NCBI GenBank assembly: GCA_029945375.1
Contig: CM057066.1
Location: 620,001-684,000, forward strand
Length of the DNA stretch: 64,000 nucleotides
Source: Agaricus subrufescens
Lineage: Eukaryota > Basidiomycota > Agaricomycetes > Agaricales > Agaricaceae
Direction: 5' to 3'
This document shows positions 21,347 through 32,242 of the stretch, piece by piece. The notes beneath the pieces are model-generated. The model was not told where the DNA came from and searched no databases. It worked only from the letters and a program-made list of their open reading frames with translations. Each line of letters begins with the position of its first letter. The stretch's first letter is position 1. The translations under genes were made by a program, and so were the position numbers.

Positions 21347-21691
21347 GTTTGGTGTGACATAACAGGTGTGACATGTCACAGGATAGTGAAAGCAACATGA
21401 GAATATCATTATGTAACATTTTTAACTGACAAACATCATTGCAAGCTCCAGCAATTAGCCTTTTCTGTCTTTGAAATGAGCAGCAACAAAACCTTTCCAA
21501 TGGTCCTCAATCCTAAACCCTCTTGAAACTGAACTTAAATTCAAAGCACAGCCACAGGACTGTACATACATGTAAACAAGATGCTGATGTACCTTCCTGT
21601 ATATTTTCAAGATTTTACACAATTTATTTGGACTGCTATAGCATGTTCATTACAAATGTACAAAACATTGGAAAGGTTTTGTTGCCCACTG
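21347..21691. repeat. right terminal inverted repeat of the Tc1/mariner-like element
   Basis: Inverted partner of 20114-20458. The outer end is followed by the TA target duplication. Confidence 0.9.
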
Positions 21692-21693
21692 TA

Positions 21694-21981
21694 TTGAGGT
21701 CAGACAACATGGGTGTCATTGGAGCCCTAGAAGGTGGAAAATCCCAAAACACGGAACAAAACTTGGTCCTTAGAAGGATAACAACTACCCTCAGAGTTCA
21801 TGCACTATGGATTACCCCAGTCTATACCCCTACCGCAAAGAACTTAGCAGACCCCCCATCTTGTGGGATTTCACCAACAGACATGCTGCAAATATCAGAC
21901 ACTCCTTTACTACCCAACTCATTAAAGACCTTTCTATTACCTAAACCAACATTAGATAATCATATTCATATTGTGCAATGA
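21694..21981 (+). pseudogene. RNase H C-terminal fragment of the retroelement polyprotein
   Basis: In frame from the junction: LRSDNMGVIGALEGGKSQN, then VHALWITPVYTPTAKNLAD and DPPSCG, ending at TGA 21979-21981. This is the conserved C-terminal part of DIRS/Ngaro-type RNase H, where the last motif is normally DPPSRG. Cys in place of Arg is a CpG-type C-to-T change. All upstream domains are absent. Confidence 0.8.
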
Positions 21982-22015
21982 ATAAATTTACTGCCATTTA
22001 CTCTGAACCAGAACA

Positions 22016-23116
22016 ATGCCAACCCCTGCCAATAATCCACAAAAATCTTTACCAACCAGTACACCCTCTACATTACCTAGTGCAACCTCCCACAGATATA
22101 CCTTAACCCCCCAAGCCAGAACCCTGATCCGTGCAGCTATTTGCAACAGCCTCACCCCCACAACATTGAGGTCATACCAAACAACCATCAGACAATTTCA
22201 CCAGTTCTGCGACAGGGAAGGTATCCCACTCTACCAGTGCACACCTACCCCAGAGATTATTCTATGTGCTTTTGCCGCAGATGGCTTCAAATGTCTCTCA
22301 GGCAGCACAATGCAAAACAAGATTGCTATCCTAAAAGCATGGCATGGGGCTAACAACTGGCCCTGGTTTGGGGGCAACAGGCTCAAGAGAGTCATTACTG
22401 GTGTTCACAATGCTACCCCCCACTCTTCAGTCTTACCAAAACGTCCCAATATCACAGTACAGAACCTCACCATGCTGGCCTTCTATCTAAACCAGAATAA
22501 TGGTCTTGATGCAGCTGTTTTTGCATGCACATGCACAGCCTTCTGGGGCCAGTGTTGCCTAGGGGAACTACTCGCTCATTCATCAAAAGACAGCTACCTC
22601 AGCAACCTCCCATGTCAAAAATCAATCCACCATTCACCAAACAACAAGAATACTTGGGTTCTTAATCTTCCTACTACCAAGACAAATCACAGAGGACAAG
22701 ATATCACCTTAACCTCGCAGAAGGGTGCAATGAATCCTATTTGCACCCTACACAACCATTTACACATCAACAAGATATCTCTACCCAGCACTCTTCTTTT
22801 CACATATACACTCAACAACAGTTGACATATTCTTACCAAAAGGCTCTTCCTCAAGCGATGCAACAAGATTTGGACAAGCATCGGCCTCCCAAGGTTCACA
22901 GGCCACTCCTTCTGCATAGGTGGAACCACACATTACCTACTGGCCGGTGTTCCACTGGATGTGGTTAAGGTCATGGGAAGATGGTCATTGGATGCCTTTC
23001 TACGATACTGGAGGTCCACAGAGTGCATCATTCCACTCCACACCAACAACACTTCTACCCATCAACTCAACCAACCTCCTACATCTATCCACTCCCGCCA
23101 CTGCTTTGGGGGGTGA
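22016..23116 (+). pseudogene. tyrosine recombinase (DIRS/Ngaro YR), catalytically dead
   Basis: One frame from ATG 22016 to TGA 23114-23116 (366 codons), interrupted by TGA at 22823-22825. The N-terminal SAM-like part is followed by the catalytic core: AFWGQCCLGELL where family members have Arg before LGE; GHSFCIGGTTHYLLAGVPLD where the H-x-x-R motif has Cys; then VVKVMGRWSLDAFLRYWRS with the expected Tyr nucleophile. Both catalytic arginines read TGC, a single C-to-T step from CGC. The stop codon is likewise one step from CGA. The enzyme would normally integrate circular retroelement DNA without a target duplication. Confidence 0.85.
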
Positions 23117-23163
23117 ACCTCCTCAGTCTGCAATGCATTGGCTGGGCAGTGCCCCTCATTCTT

Positions 23164-23310
23164 GGGCGACCCGATGCTGTTCCAACCTCATTTTCACTGC
23201 CTGGAGACCTGGAGACGACTAAACCCTCCAGGCCTTCCACTTCCCCACTCACATTGCTATGGTCTCGTATAATCTACCATTGATGTTGTGTATCCAGCTC
23301 CCGGAGGAGA
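23164..23310 (+). repeat. split direct repeat copy 1 (B1-like)
   Basis: 147 bp, matches 23542-23688 with about 8 differences, seven of them transitions. Starts just after the recombinase frame. Confidence 0.9.
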
Positions 23311-23541
23311 TTGGAACACCACATGAAGAATGAGCGTGGTGTGTTGTCTCAGAAGGGTTGCCTGTGTGAAGTTGAATCAAGTAATATAGTCACTCTCCAA
23401 TTTCATAATGTCACTTGTTCCTCCTCCCCTTTACTGAGCAGAAGGTAAAGCTATCTGCTCGCAATTTCTTTAAGCCACCCACCTTATCCCATGCTTTTTA
23501 TGAGACCACTAGCATAGGTAAAATGTAGTTTGTTTGCATCA

Positions 23542-23688
23542 GGGTGACCTGATGCCGTTCCAACCTCATTTTCACTGCCTGGAGACCTGGAGACGACTAA
23601 ACCCTCTAGGCCTTCCACTCCCCCACTCACATTGCTATGGTCTCGTATATTCTACCATTGACGTTGTGTATCCAGCTCCCAGAGGAGA
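23542..23688 (+). repeat. split direct repeat copy 2 (B2-like), right end of the retroelement
   Basis: Second copy of the 147-bp repeat. Sequence after 23688 aligns with intron 1 of the seven-helix paralogue at 26458, so this is the element boundary. Confidence 0.85.
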
Positions 23689-23735
23689 GTGTGCTTCTCT
23701 CACAGATGGTACAAAGCAGTATAATTTGGAGTAAG

Positions 23736-24516
23736 GTTTGGTGTGTATGGGTCATTTGGGGTGCAACTAGATATGTGAGTTTGGTTGTTGTGTTGCCTCT
23801 ACTATGTTTCTTGAGTTCTGCGGGTAAGCGACTTCCAGCGGTTTCTTTGCTCCTGTGAAATGACTGAATCCATTCCAGCATTAAGCCTGAGGATTACAAT
23901 CCTCAGAACCACTTTGACATTTGCAGAAGTATCTAAATTGAATCCCAGAGTGGACATAGCACAAGTTGGGATTCAAACCACCATGACATTACTCTGTACA
24001 GTCTTGATATCTGTGAATCTCATTTTTATGGAATGGCAGCAAAGAATATTAATTGGTACAAAAGTTATAGGACCTAGTGATGAATTTGCTCTAATGCAGA
24101 AATTCTGATAGGGAACTCACAAGGATATGTTGGATGTATAAATGTTGTCACTATACTCATTGAGTCATATACTCTCGAGACTGTCTGGCTTCTGCTTCAG
24201 CCAATCACCCAAAATCACCCTTCAACTCTTTTCTTTGAAGAGTCTGCGCTCTACATGGAGGTAAGTATACCATGCATGAAGTCAGTGACAGTAGTTCATC
24301 ATGAAATGTGTCTAGATAATTTCCTACCTTCTCATGCAGTACCGAGTTGCCCGAGGCAAATTGTATGAATTGCAAATGGGGCAGAGAAATATTGGTACCC
24401 TGCATTGGAACAATTCGGATCGTGCTACAATGCAAAATGGAGAAACTAGGGAAATTCATGATGATCCCCATGTAGTTGCCCCACCAGAAGCATCACGAGT
24501 TTCTAGTGTGGTCTAG
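23736..24516 (+). pseudogene. seven-helix family member 1, exon 1 lost
   Basis: Exons 23736-23823, 23879-24055, 24112-24260 and 24316-24516 match exons 2-5 of the family exactly in length and phase (88, 177, 149 and about 200 nt). Translation shows VWVIWGATRYVS, LLCTVLISVNLIFMEWQQR, NVVTILIESYTLETVWLLLQ and ISYLLMQYRVARGK, ending at TAG 24514-24516. Exon 1 (three helices) is absent; the retroelement sits in its place within intron 1. The remaining exons are still open, so the break is probably recent or the copy was displaced by rearrangement. Confidence 0.85.
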
Positions 24517-26457
24517 AAACCATGGCTTCTTATCAATATATGCAAACCTGCTGTTTCTGCTGTAGTATTCCACTGTGAGAATATTAGTGCTGAATAAGAA
24601 AAAAAAATATCGTTCTGCACAGTCTTCGTGTCATTGAGCGTCCTTTGGGAACCTTGATAGTTGCACCTCTTTACAAGGTGTTTGGCCCTATCTGGTGGGA
24701 AGGAGCCTGGTAGTCTGGCAATGGAGTAGACTTTTACTGCAGTACACCGTTCATAACTGGTAGACAAACCATTCTCATGAGGTGAACGACACATTGCTGC
24801 TTTTAAAGCCCTGTTAGGATGGGTGATCGGCTATGCCCGATTCGGCCAATCACCTTTCCTTGCTTCAACCACCATGGTCCCAAGCACCTGCACTCACTTC
24901 CTCTCAACTGGCACTTCCGAAAAAAAGTCCTCCATCAAAAATGACCCGCAAAATTCAAGATGATAATAATCTTCGGGCGACGAGCCATCACGGGGATGAC
25001 TCCTTCAAGAAATCAATTGAAAACGGCGACCGCTCGCCTTCGGACTCACCTGTCCGATGCATGATCACAGCATCGGTCGCACACTTTATTACTTGGGGAA
25101 TGAAGGGAACAGGAAACTTTATTATCACATTCATTTAGACGTGCGAGTACGAATTTTCTCTCCTTTTCTTTTGTCGTTGGTGGCTTTCGCCTCTCAACTC
25201 TCTACACTGAAAATCTGTATACAAAGGGCACATTCGTAGTAAGATAATGATTGAATAAACATTATCTCTGTTTTGCTGCTGCTCAATTGTCGTCTGAAAA
25301 ACCTGGGCACTTCAGCCCTCTGTTCGTCGTCTTGACCTTCTGTTTATTATCTCCGTCCCTCTCTCATATCCTCAAATTTCTCTGACCCCAACCAGATGTT
25401 CATTAAATCGTATGACAACCCCATTTGCGCAAACGAAAAATTATCTGAATGCACATTAGGCTTCTTGACGGGCTCGACTGAAGAGGAGCATGTTTTTGGC
25501 CTCTGTATTGACTGCCGTCTATTCTTCCTGCCCCAAAATATACGATTAGATGGATGCCACCACATTGTAACCATCAATTTTCCACTCTGCTTTTATCCCT
25601 TTGACATTGCTACAAGCAGCTACAATTGATAACACTGTGTTTCATCTGTTCTGTTGGCACAGGAAATCAGCCCTTCTAATCATATACAGCCTTTCATAGG
25701 CTGACGTCGCTCATGATTGATCTGTAGTGTTGCTGAGGGTTTGTTGAGTCCGCTCTTTAACCCAGGTAAGTCAGTGGATGATAACTTTGGTCCTACTAAA
25801 CCCCCTTCGGTCGATGCTTACTCAAGTTCCTCGCACGTGTTGAATGTTCTATGTGTTTGACATTGTAATCCTCTGCGATTCAATACGAAGCAGATTCTCT
25901 TCTAATGTCGCGTTATATAACACCCCTACTTTTGGTCTAAAAATAGTACTATATCATCGACTTGTTCTATTATTGTTCATGTGCTTTGGAGTGTTGTTAA
26001 GTTAAAATCGTGAATCGCAATGATCATGATAGATGGGGTTTAACCCATGAGCATTAGGATATGTTCGGCTTTATTCCAAAGTTATCTACGAATGTGCTTC
26101 ATAGTCCATGAAGAAGATGAGACCATGGCAGACTTCGGGGTTATCAGGTCCTTATGGGGAGTCTGTGCCTTGTCTGTACCTTTGGGCAAAGCTAATTACT
26201 GTGTGGCTATGTGCCTACGTCGGCGCCCGTTACCATTGAAATCATGATTGACGGGTCAGTTAGGAGATAGGGAAATTAATAATACTCTTATGTCCGATTC
26301 TTCGCTGTGGACCAGAATTCCGAGGACCTGTCATGTCAGAACCAAAACAGAGCTTTGTTTGTGGCGTATCACGGTAAAAATCACACCCGCATGCAGCAGA
26401 TAATCAGGGATATATACACTGTTGCGGGTTTCAACATATTCATACTCCCAAATCTCC
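24517..26457. other. intergenic
   Basis: No recognised gene. An inverted GGTGATCGGC/GGCCAATCACC pair occurs at 24820-24851. Open frames at 24833-25138 and 25396-25629 (77 aa, Cys-containing) show no family resemblance or splice context and are not called. The last 50 bp hold the promoter of the next gene. Confidence 0.5.
26411..26416 (+). promoter_or_regulatory. TATA box of seven-helix member 2
   Basis: TATATA about 47 bp before the ATG at 26458. Similar boxes precede all copies that retain exon 1. Confidence 0.55.
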
Positions 26458-27680
26458 ATGGACAGTAATACCACGACACCGCTACAAGGGACACTGCTCC
26501 TTGTCAACCAACTTGAACTTGTCACCACCACTACTGTGGCCGGGACACTCTACGGCACTGCATTCACCCTTTTTATTCTATACGTTCATTCACTGGCTCC
26601 TCGACTACGAAACGGAGACGGAACAAGACAAGCAAAGTTTATGCTGGTGTACAGTGCAATCATCATACTTTGTGGATTGTACAGTCTGATATCGAATGCC
26701 TGGACCACTCAAAATGCCTACATCGTGCATAGCGACTTCCCCGAGAGTCCATTTCACTATATACAAACAACCTTTCATAGCGACCGTGGAATAAAGACTG
26801 GCCTCGCGTGTCAGACGGCTATTGTTATCATGACATCAGCAATCCAGGTGCGTAGTCAAGTGTATTTTTTTCTCGCAAATCCTACAAACTAGCTAAATAT
26901 GGAGCAAGGTCTGGCGTGTGTGGGTTATTTGGAGTGCAACTAGATACGCTATTTTAGTTGTGGTGCTGCCTCTGTTGTGCTTCCTGAGTTTCACGGGTAA
27001 GTGACTTCCGGCGGATCATTTTCTCCGGTGAAATAAGTCACTCCATTCCAGCGTTGAGTCTGAGAGGTCCAATACTGAGAACCACTTTAACATTTGCACA
27101 AGTATCCGAATCAGTAAGTCCCAAAGAGGACATAGCACAAATTGCAATGCAAGCAACCACCACATTACTCTGCACAATATTGATATCTATATATCTCATT
27201 CTTATGCGATGGCGACAAAGAAGATTGATTGGTATGAAATTTTGCAGAAACTACTGAAGATACTCTAATGCGGAAGGCTCGACAGGACAGTCACAAGTAT
27301 ACGCACTCGGATATATGAATGTCGTCACTATCCTCATCGAATCATATTCTCTCGAAACTATCTGGCTCCTGCTTCAACCAATCACCGCAAGTCACCCTTC
27401 AACAGTTTTCTTCAATGAGTCCGCAGTCTACATAGAGGTAAGTATACTGTGAAATCAGTGTCAACAGCTCATCACGGGAGGTGCCTAGATAATCGCCTAC
27501 CTTCTCGTGCAGTACCGAGTTGCCCGAGGCAAATCATATGAATCACAAAGAGAACAAAGAAACATTAGTACCCTGCGTTGGAATCATTCAGACCATGTTA
27601 CAGTGCAAATTGGGGAAGGCCATGATGGTCCTCGTGTGCTCGCCCTACCAGAAGCATCACGAGTTTCGAGTATAGCCTAA
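26458..27680 (+). CDS. seven-helix membrane protein, family member 2
   Basis: Exons 26458-26847, 26909-26996, 27052-27231, 27286-27437 and 27489-27680 total 1,002 nt, giving 333 aa. Exon 1 carries the family signature LLLVNQLELVTTTTVAGTLYG and three hydrophobic helices. Exon 2 holds helix 4 (VWVIWSATRYAILVVVLPLL), exon 3 helix 5 (LLCTILISIYLILMRW), exon 4 helix 6 (NVVTILIESYSLETIWLLLQ) and exon 5 helix 7 (IIAYLLVQYRVARGK), then a hydrophilic tail. The layout suggests a receptor-like or transport-like plasma-membrane protein of a basidiomycete expanded family. I do not know its ligand or role. It is closest to member 1 (shared LLQPIT). Confidence 0.85.
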
Positions 27681-27999
27681 ACGCCTCTGCTTCTTCTAAA
27701 TGCATGCCTATCAAAAATTTCTGTAATATTATTTCGCGCAAGTATAGTGTTGATTGAAGTCATTTAGCTTAAAATTCTTACCTTACACTCTCAACCTCTT
27801 TGAATTGAACCTTCAGATTGCGTGGTACGCCACAGCGGACCGTCTGATAAATCTTATCCTTATACTGCCGACAATCCAATTCGCTGTACAACATATACTA
27901 TAATTAACTATGGTGGCATTTTGTACGCCATTTTCCTTAAAGCAGTAGGGAACCCGGGGGACGGGAGTGAAACAAACACAAACCAATATAACAGATTAA
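27681..27999. other. intergenic between convergent genes
   Basis: 319 bp between the stop of seven-helix member 2 and the stop of the NLR gene. Nothing recognised beyond terminator-type AT-rich sequence. Confidence 0.4.
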
Positions 28000-30900
28000 C
28001 TATTGAACACATAAAGGGGCGCCAGAATGATAAAATTGGTACCTCCATTCCGATATCCCATCATTTGGATCAACAAACGACACCTCAACATAACACATCT
28101 CAGTCGAGTCCACAAAAACAGTAGCCAGCTGATCCGGATTGCTTATAAAATAACGGGCAAGCCGCTCCAAGCAGTATAAACACTTATCACCTATACCAAG
28201 AACACATTTCCAGTGAACGTCTTTCCCAGATTTGATATGGAACCGAGGAATATCGAGGTTCAGCGCGATATCTCCAGGTTCATCTAAATATCTTTCGAAT
28301 GTCGTCGTCCAGCCTTTCCACTTTTGTAGTGAATCATCAGTATGCTCTTCTTCGCACCATAAATGCTACACGATGTCAAGTAAAGCCCTCAGTGAATTCG
28401 ACGGTAAGGTAGGTAGGAACCCACCTCGCAAATTGGATTCCAGGTATCAGAGTATTTTTCCTCCGATCCAACAGGGCTCGTATATCGTAAATCAATCCAT
28501 CCACAGATCGCCGCGTAATCTAATGTTCGGAGGGGCACTTGCTTCAACTTGCCGAGGCTAGTGAGCGTAGAACGGAAGTCATTCTAAAGAATGATTTTAG
28601 CATCGCACGTAAGGGAAAGCTCAGAGATACTTACAAATATGAAGTATCTCACAGAGTCTATCGGAAAGTAGGGACCAAACGCAGTGAAACGTTTGGTCAA
28701 AATGTGAAAGAAGGGTATGGTGCAGAAGGGTTTACTTGACAGACGAAAACTTTTAGATAGGTCTGCCATTGTCTCAAGATACAATTTGAGCCTAAGTTGA
28801 TGATCGGTTATACGAAAGCGGTCGTCACAGGGCCAAGATAATGAAATTTGGTCACAAAACCCAGGGCCACTTTTCAAATAACCATAGTCACCGCACTTGA
28901 TACTTTCATTGAGGGTGATGAGATCGGAGTTATCGAAGACCTGCTCGACAATTCTCAGCGAAGACTCTGACAAGAGTGACCCAACTTCGGTTGGTATATT
29001 ATTAAAAAGCTTTGAACGTTTGAAGTCGAATAGAAAGTCCCGAAAGGACTTATGGAAATATGTGAGGGGTTTATCGTCAGCTTCATGGGGTGCCGGGATC
29101 TTCATGACAGCATGGAGATGACGAACAGCACCATAAGCTGCATCTTCCGTCAACCCTAGTCTGTTACATTGCTTGCGAAAATTATTTTGAGAGAAACTTG
29201 TGTAGTTGGAATAAACAAGTAACAGCTTCCTGGTGTTCAACATGGCACCATCAGGAATTTTCGAGATGATCCTCTCGTACAAAGCGTCAAGGAGAGCCAA
29301 TGGATTGGACCTCCCCAATGTCTCATCTCCGGAACGGGCGTTGATGAGTGCGAGTACATCGTCGAGCTGAGAAACTGGTTCACCACGATGATGGTCGCCG
29401 ATATATCGCAATATGGTCGAAGCATACGCAAATAGCCCTCCAGCAGCAGCAGCAATTTGGGTGAATTGAAGGTCGGAGGGCCACTCCCGCTTGTGTTTGA
29501 GTGTAGGATATGCGAATTTGATCTTCTTCAACTCGTCACTTAAGTATAACTGAACATCTGTAGATGCTTCGTCTGAATCTATCATGAGCTCCTCTTTTAT
29601 ATATGCTGGCGTGACTCTGTCATCGTCAAAGAACGAGGTGATGTGAGGCTCCGGCCGACTGGTAACAAACCACCGGACGGGAGAGTTTTGGTACGAGAGG
29701 CAGAATGTTGAAATCAGATCTAGGAGCTCCCGCTGCGTAGAGGGATCGTCACACTCGTCAAGACCGTCAATAATGATGAGGTATCGAACCGAGAGATCGA
29801 ACAAATGTTGGTAGATGAATGGGTCAACGATGAATTTGTGAAACTGCGCTGGTAGCGATTTTTCAAGGAGGGATGGATCGCGGTTAATCTCTTTCGAGAT
29901 ATATAAACGGTACGGCTCATACTTGGCTGCGAGCTGGTATGCAATAGTTGCAAAGGTTTTGGTCCCGTCATGGCGTCCATTGATAGAAAGGAAGACTGAT
30001 GCATCGGCAGGGGTTTCCTCAGCAACAATCTGCATGATTGCCGACTTGCCCACTCCAGCGGGACCTACAACCCAGCGCATCTTTTGTTCACTATTGCGCT
30101 CGACGATGAAAGCTTTGCACCGTTTCACAATAGCAAGCCGGGTTCCTGGGTGACATCGAGGGGGTGGATAACGGGCTGAAGAGTCAGGCCCCGCTCCGAT
30201 TAGCGTATGTGGCAGAAACTCCTTCATAACTGACAAAGATAATGTTAAGTGGAGGCACGATAAACATACAACGGAAATAGTTTCTTACAGGTGTCCAAGG
30301 TGGTGTTGTGATTGATAAGTGTACTGTTATTCACAGAAAAATTATGAGATCCACCGAACATGCCGTGGTGCAGTTGCTAGTAGGGACATTGTTTAGGGAC
30401 GCCCCAAAGCTAACAAAAAGAAAGACTCACCTCTGGTTGTCGTACAGTTGACGCTTGACGGTCCCAAAACGGCTGATGGACAGCACGATTCAGCTTAACT
30501 GAATCTTCCGATCGAGGAATAGTGCTGAGAGGTTGAGGTTGAGAATTTGGCAGCGAGTGAACGGGGTGAGATATAGCGTGGTTCAAATATACAGCAGGGA
30601 GACTCGGAGGAGTAGGATACAGGCCTAAAGGAAACTGGTGCCATGCAAGACCCGCAGGTTGCTGGAAGTACGGAACATTAGTTGCTGGAGAGGGAAGAAA
30701 GAGACCAGGATGGGGTGGGGACAGTGCGTGATGAGTAGGTTGTTGAGATACAGAGTGTCCCTGATACGTGGAAGTCTGCAGGTGATGAGTAGATATCGGC
30801 GGCTGTGTGGCAGAATAGGGTGAGGAACCAAGAAATGGAGAAGTGGGGAGGCATCCAGCCACAGGGTCCGCTACGGTATGAAGGAGGGTGCCAGAAGTTT

Positions 30901-31000
30901 GTGAGTGCTGGGGATCCCAGTTAGATGCAGGCGGGTGACGGACGGCGCGGGTGTAGGGAGCATAGCGATGCGACGGAGTTATCGAACTCTTGCGTGACAT
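28000..31000 (-). CDS. NACHT-domain NLR protein, basidiomycete type
   Basis: Exons 31000-30431, 30376-30289, 30229-28635, 28583-28425 and 28365-28000 total 2,778 nt, giving 925 aa. Residues 1-190 are a Pro/Ser/His-rich low-complexity head. Exon 2 encodes FGGSHNFSVNNSTLIN (about 197-212), resembling the short motif found before NACHT in many basidiomycete NLRs. The NACHT domain has Walker A GPAGVGKS (275-282) and Walker B LIIIDGLDECDD (about 371-382), followed by a winged-helix-like region (FHKSFRDFLFD). The C-terminal part has no ankyrin, WD40 or TPR repeat that I can see. Fungal NLRs act in non-self recognition and regulated cell death. The last two exons are easy to miss but keep the frame. 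Confidence 0.88.
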
Positions 31001-31031
31001 CCGTGGAGACCCGGAACGTGGGTCAAATGGC

Positions 31032-31040
31032 TCTTATATA
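31032..31040 (-). promoter_or_regulatory. TATA box of the NLR gene
   Basis: TATATAAGA on the minus strand about 32-40 bp upstream of the ATG at 31000. Confidence 0.5.
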
Positions 31041-32242
31041 GCGCGCGGCCAGGTTCATAGACTGCCAACGCTGCAGCTTTATTAGATACTGGTGGTGGTG
31101 GACAAAGTTGCGGATCAACAATGACTGCCGGATGTTATCTTCCCCTTTGGGACTTTGTTTGCTTTCGTCATCACGAATAATTCTAGCTTAGTATATAACA
31201 AGATCATGAACGTCACCACGAACAAGGAAGCGTATCAATATCCAAGGCTCGCCTACTCATTCTGAGAACGCAATTACGAGGCCTTTTTGATGTTCGATCA
31301 ATTTCCGATGGGAGGCAAGTGGAAGGTCTTGAGAAGATGCCATGTGGTGCCTTGGGAAAAGTTGAGCGTTCAGTTACTGTGGATGCCAGATTTCACGAGA
31401 CCGATTCGGGCATGTTTGAGTAATTAGTCGTCATAGATTTTCAACGAGTCCACTCTCACAGGCCTCATGAATCACTGTATAACTTCTACTACCCCTACAT
31501 TGGCATCCATAATTTCTTCCAATAATTACAGAAATCAGCTGGTACAGACCTGTATTAGGCCTCATGAATTTGGGAGTTGCTGACCCAGTCAGCAAAAAAC
31601 AACCACCAAATTCCATCACTGGTCACGTCAACCTCGCCTTACTCGCCAACTCTCAACATACCAGCATTGAAACATTCACACTTCACCATTCCGTATCAAC
31701 CGCAAAAGAAGCTTTTCTAAAATTATCACAATCGGAATTTCAGCGCTGATTGTTATTTTCAGGCAATGATCACGATGCTGTAAAGAAAAACACCGCCCCC
31801 TTCTCCGCATACATGCGTTCGGAATTCTCTTCTTCGTTTTTATGAGCGCAACTCAGCATTTCATGTTGGGCTATGCTGACTTTTCTCATCACTCCTAGCG
31901 TTGACCAGGCGTTAGAAGAAAAGAGTGTGCGGGGCGGTGTCCCTATCTCCTCCCACACGGAGTTATGTGCTGCTCAGCCTAAAGAGTACGTCACCGGTCA
32001 AGGTCTGATAAAGAAATTCGTTCCTTACAGAGTTCTGTTTTCGCCGACATAATTTCTCATTCAAGCCCCGACGCTCGGAGCGCTGAGCAGTTGCACATTA
32101 AACTAATAGAAGAAAAAATATGATGATACATTGTGCTTACGAACGAAAGGCTATATACATTAATTGCAACCCTGCAATCCTACCTATAATTTTCAAAAGA
32201 ACGCTAAGAAAAGAAACGGTTCCTTTCCTCTCTCTCAAGCAA
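31041..32242. other. intergenic
   Basis: No supported gene. Two copies of a CCTCATGAAT-containing segment (31462 and 31560) are the only repetition noticed. Small frames on both strands lack splice context and family resemblance. Confidence 0.5.

Larger units (their letters stand above)
20114..21691. mobile_element. non-autonomous Tc1/mariner-like element with 345-bp terminal inverted repeats
   Basis: It begins CAGTGGGCAACAAAACC and ends GGTTTTGTTGCCCACTG, flanked by TA on both sides (20112-20113 and 21692-21693). The inverted repeats (20114-20458 and 21347-21691) are about 95% identical by eye. TA duplication and CAGTG ends are typical of Tc1/mariner. The 888-bp interior has no transposase-sized frame. 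Within each inverted repeat an inverted copy of the outer 20 bases recurs (near 20303 on the left). Removing it restores the satellite directly joined to the retroelement. Confidence 0.88.
21692..23688 (+). mobile_element. DIRS/Ngaro-type tyrosine-recombinase retroelement, 3' part
   Basis: Contains the end of an RNase H domain, a tyrosine recombinase, and two 147-bp direct repeats (23164-23310, 23542-23688) separated by 231 bp. This matches the B1-A2-B2 right end of split direct repeats described for Ngaro/DIRS-like elements. The 5' part (left repeat, gag-like frame, reverse transcriptase) is missing; the break coincides with the end of the satellite array. The right end lies inside intron 1 of a seven-helix gene. 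Confidence 0.8.

Noticed and set aside
25396..25629. 77-aa plus-strand frame with several cysteines
   Set aside because: The cysteine spacing fits no known motif and neither strand shows supporting exons.
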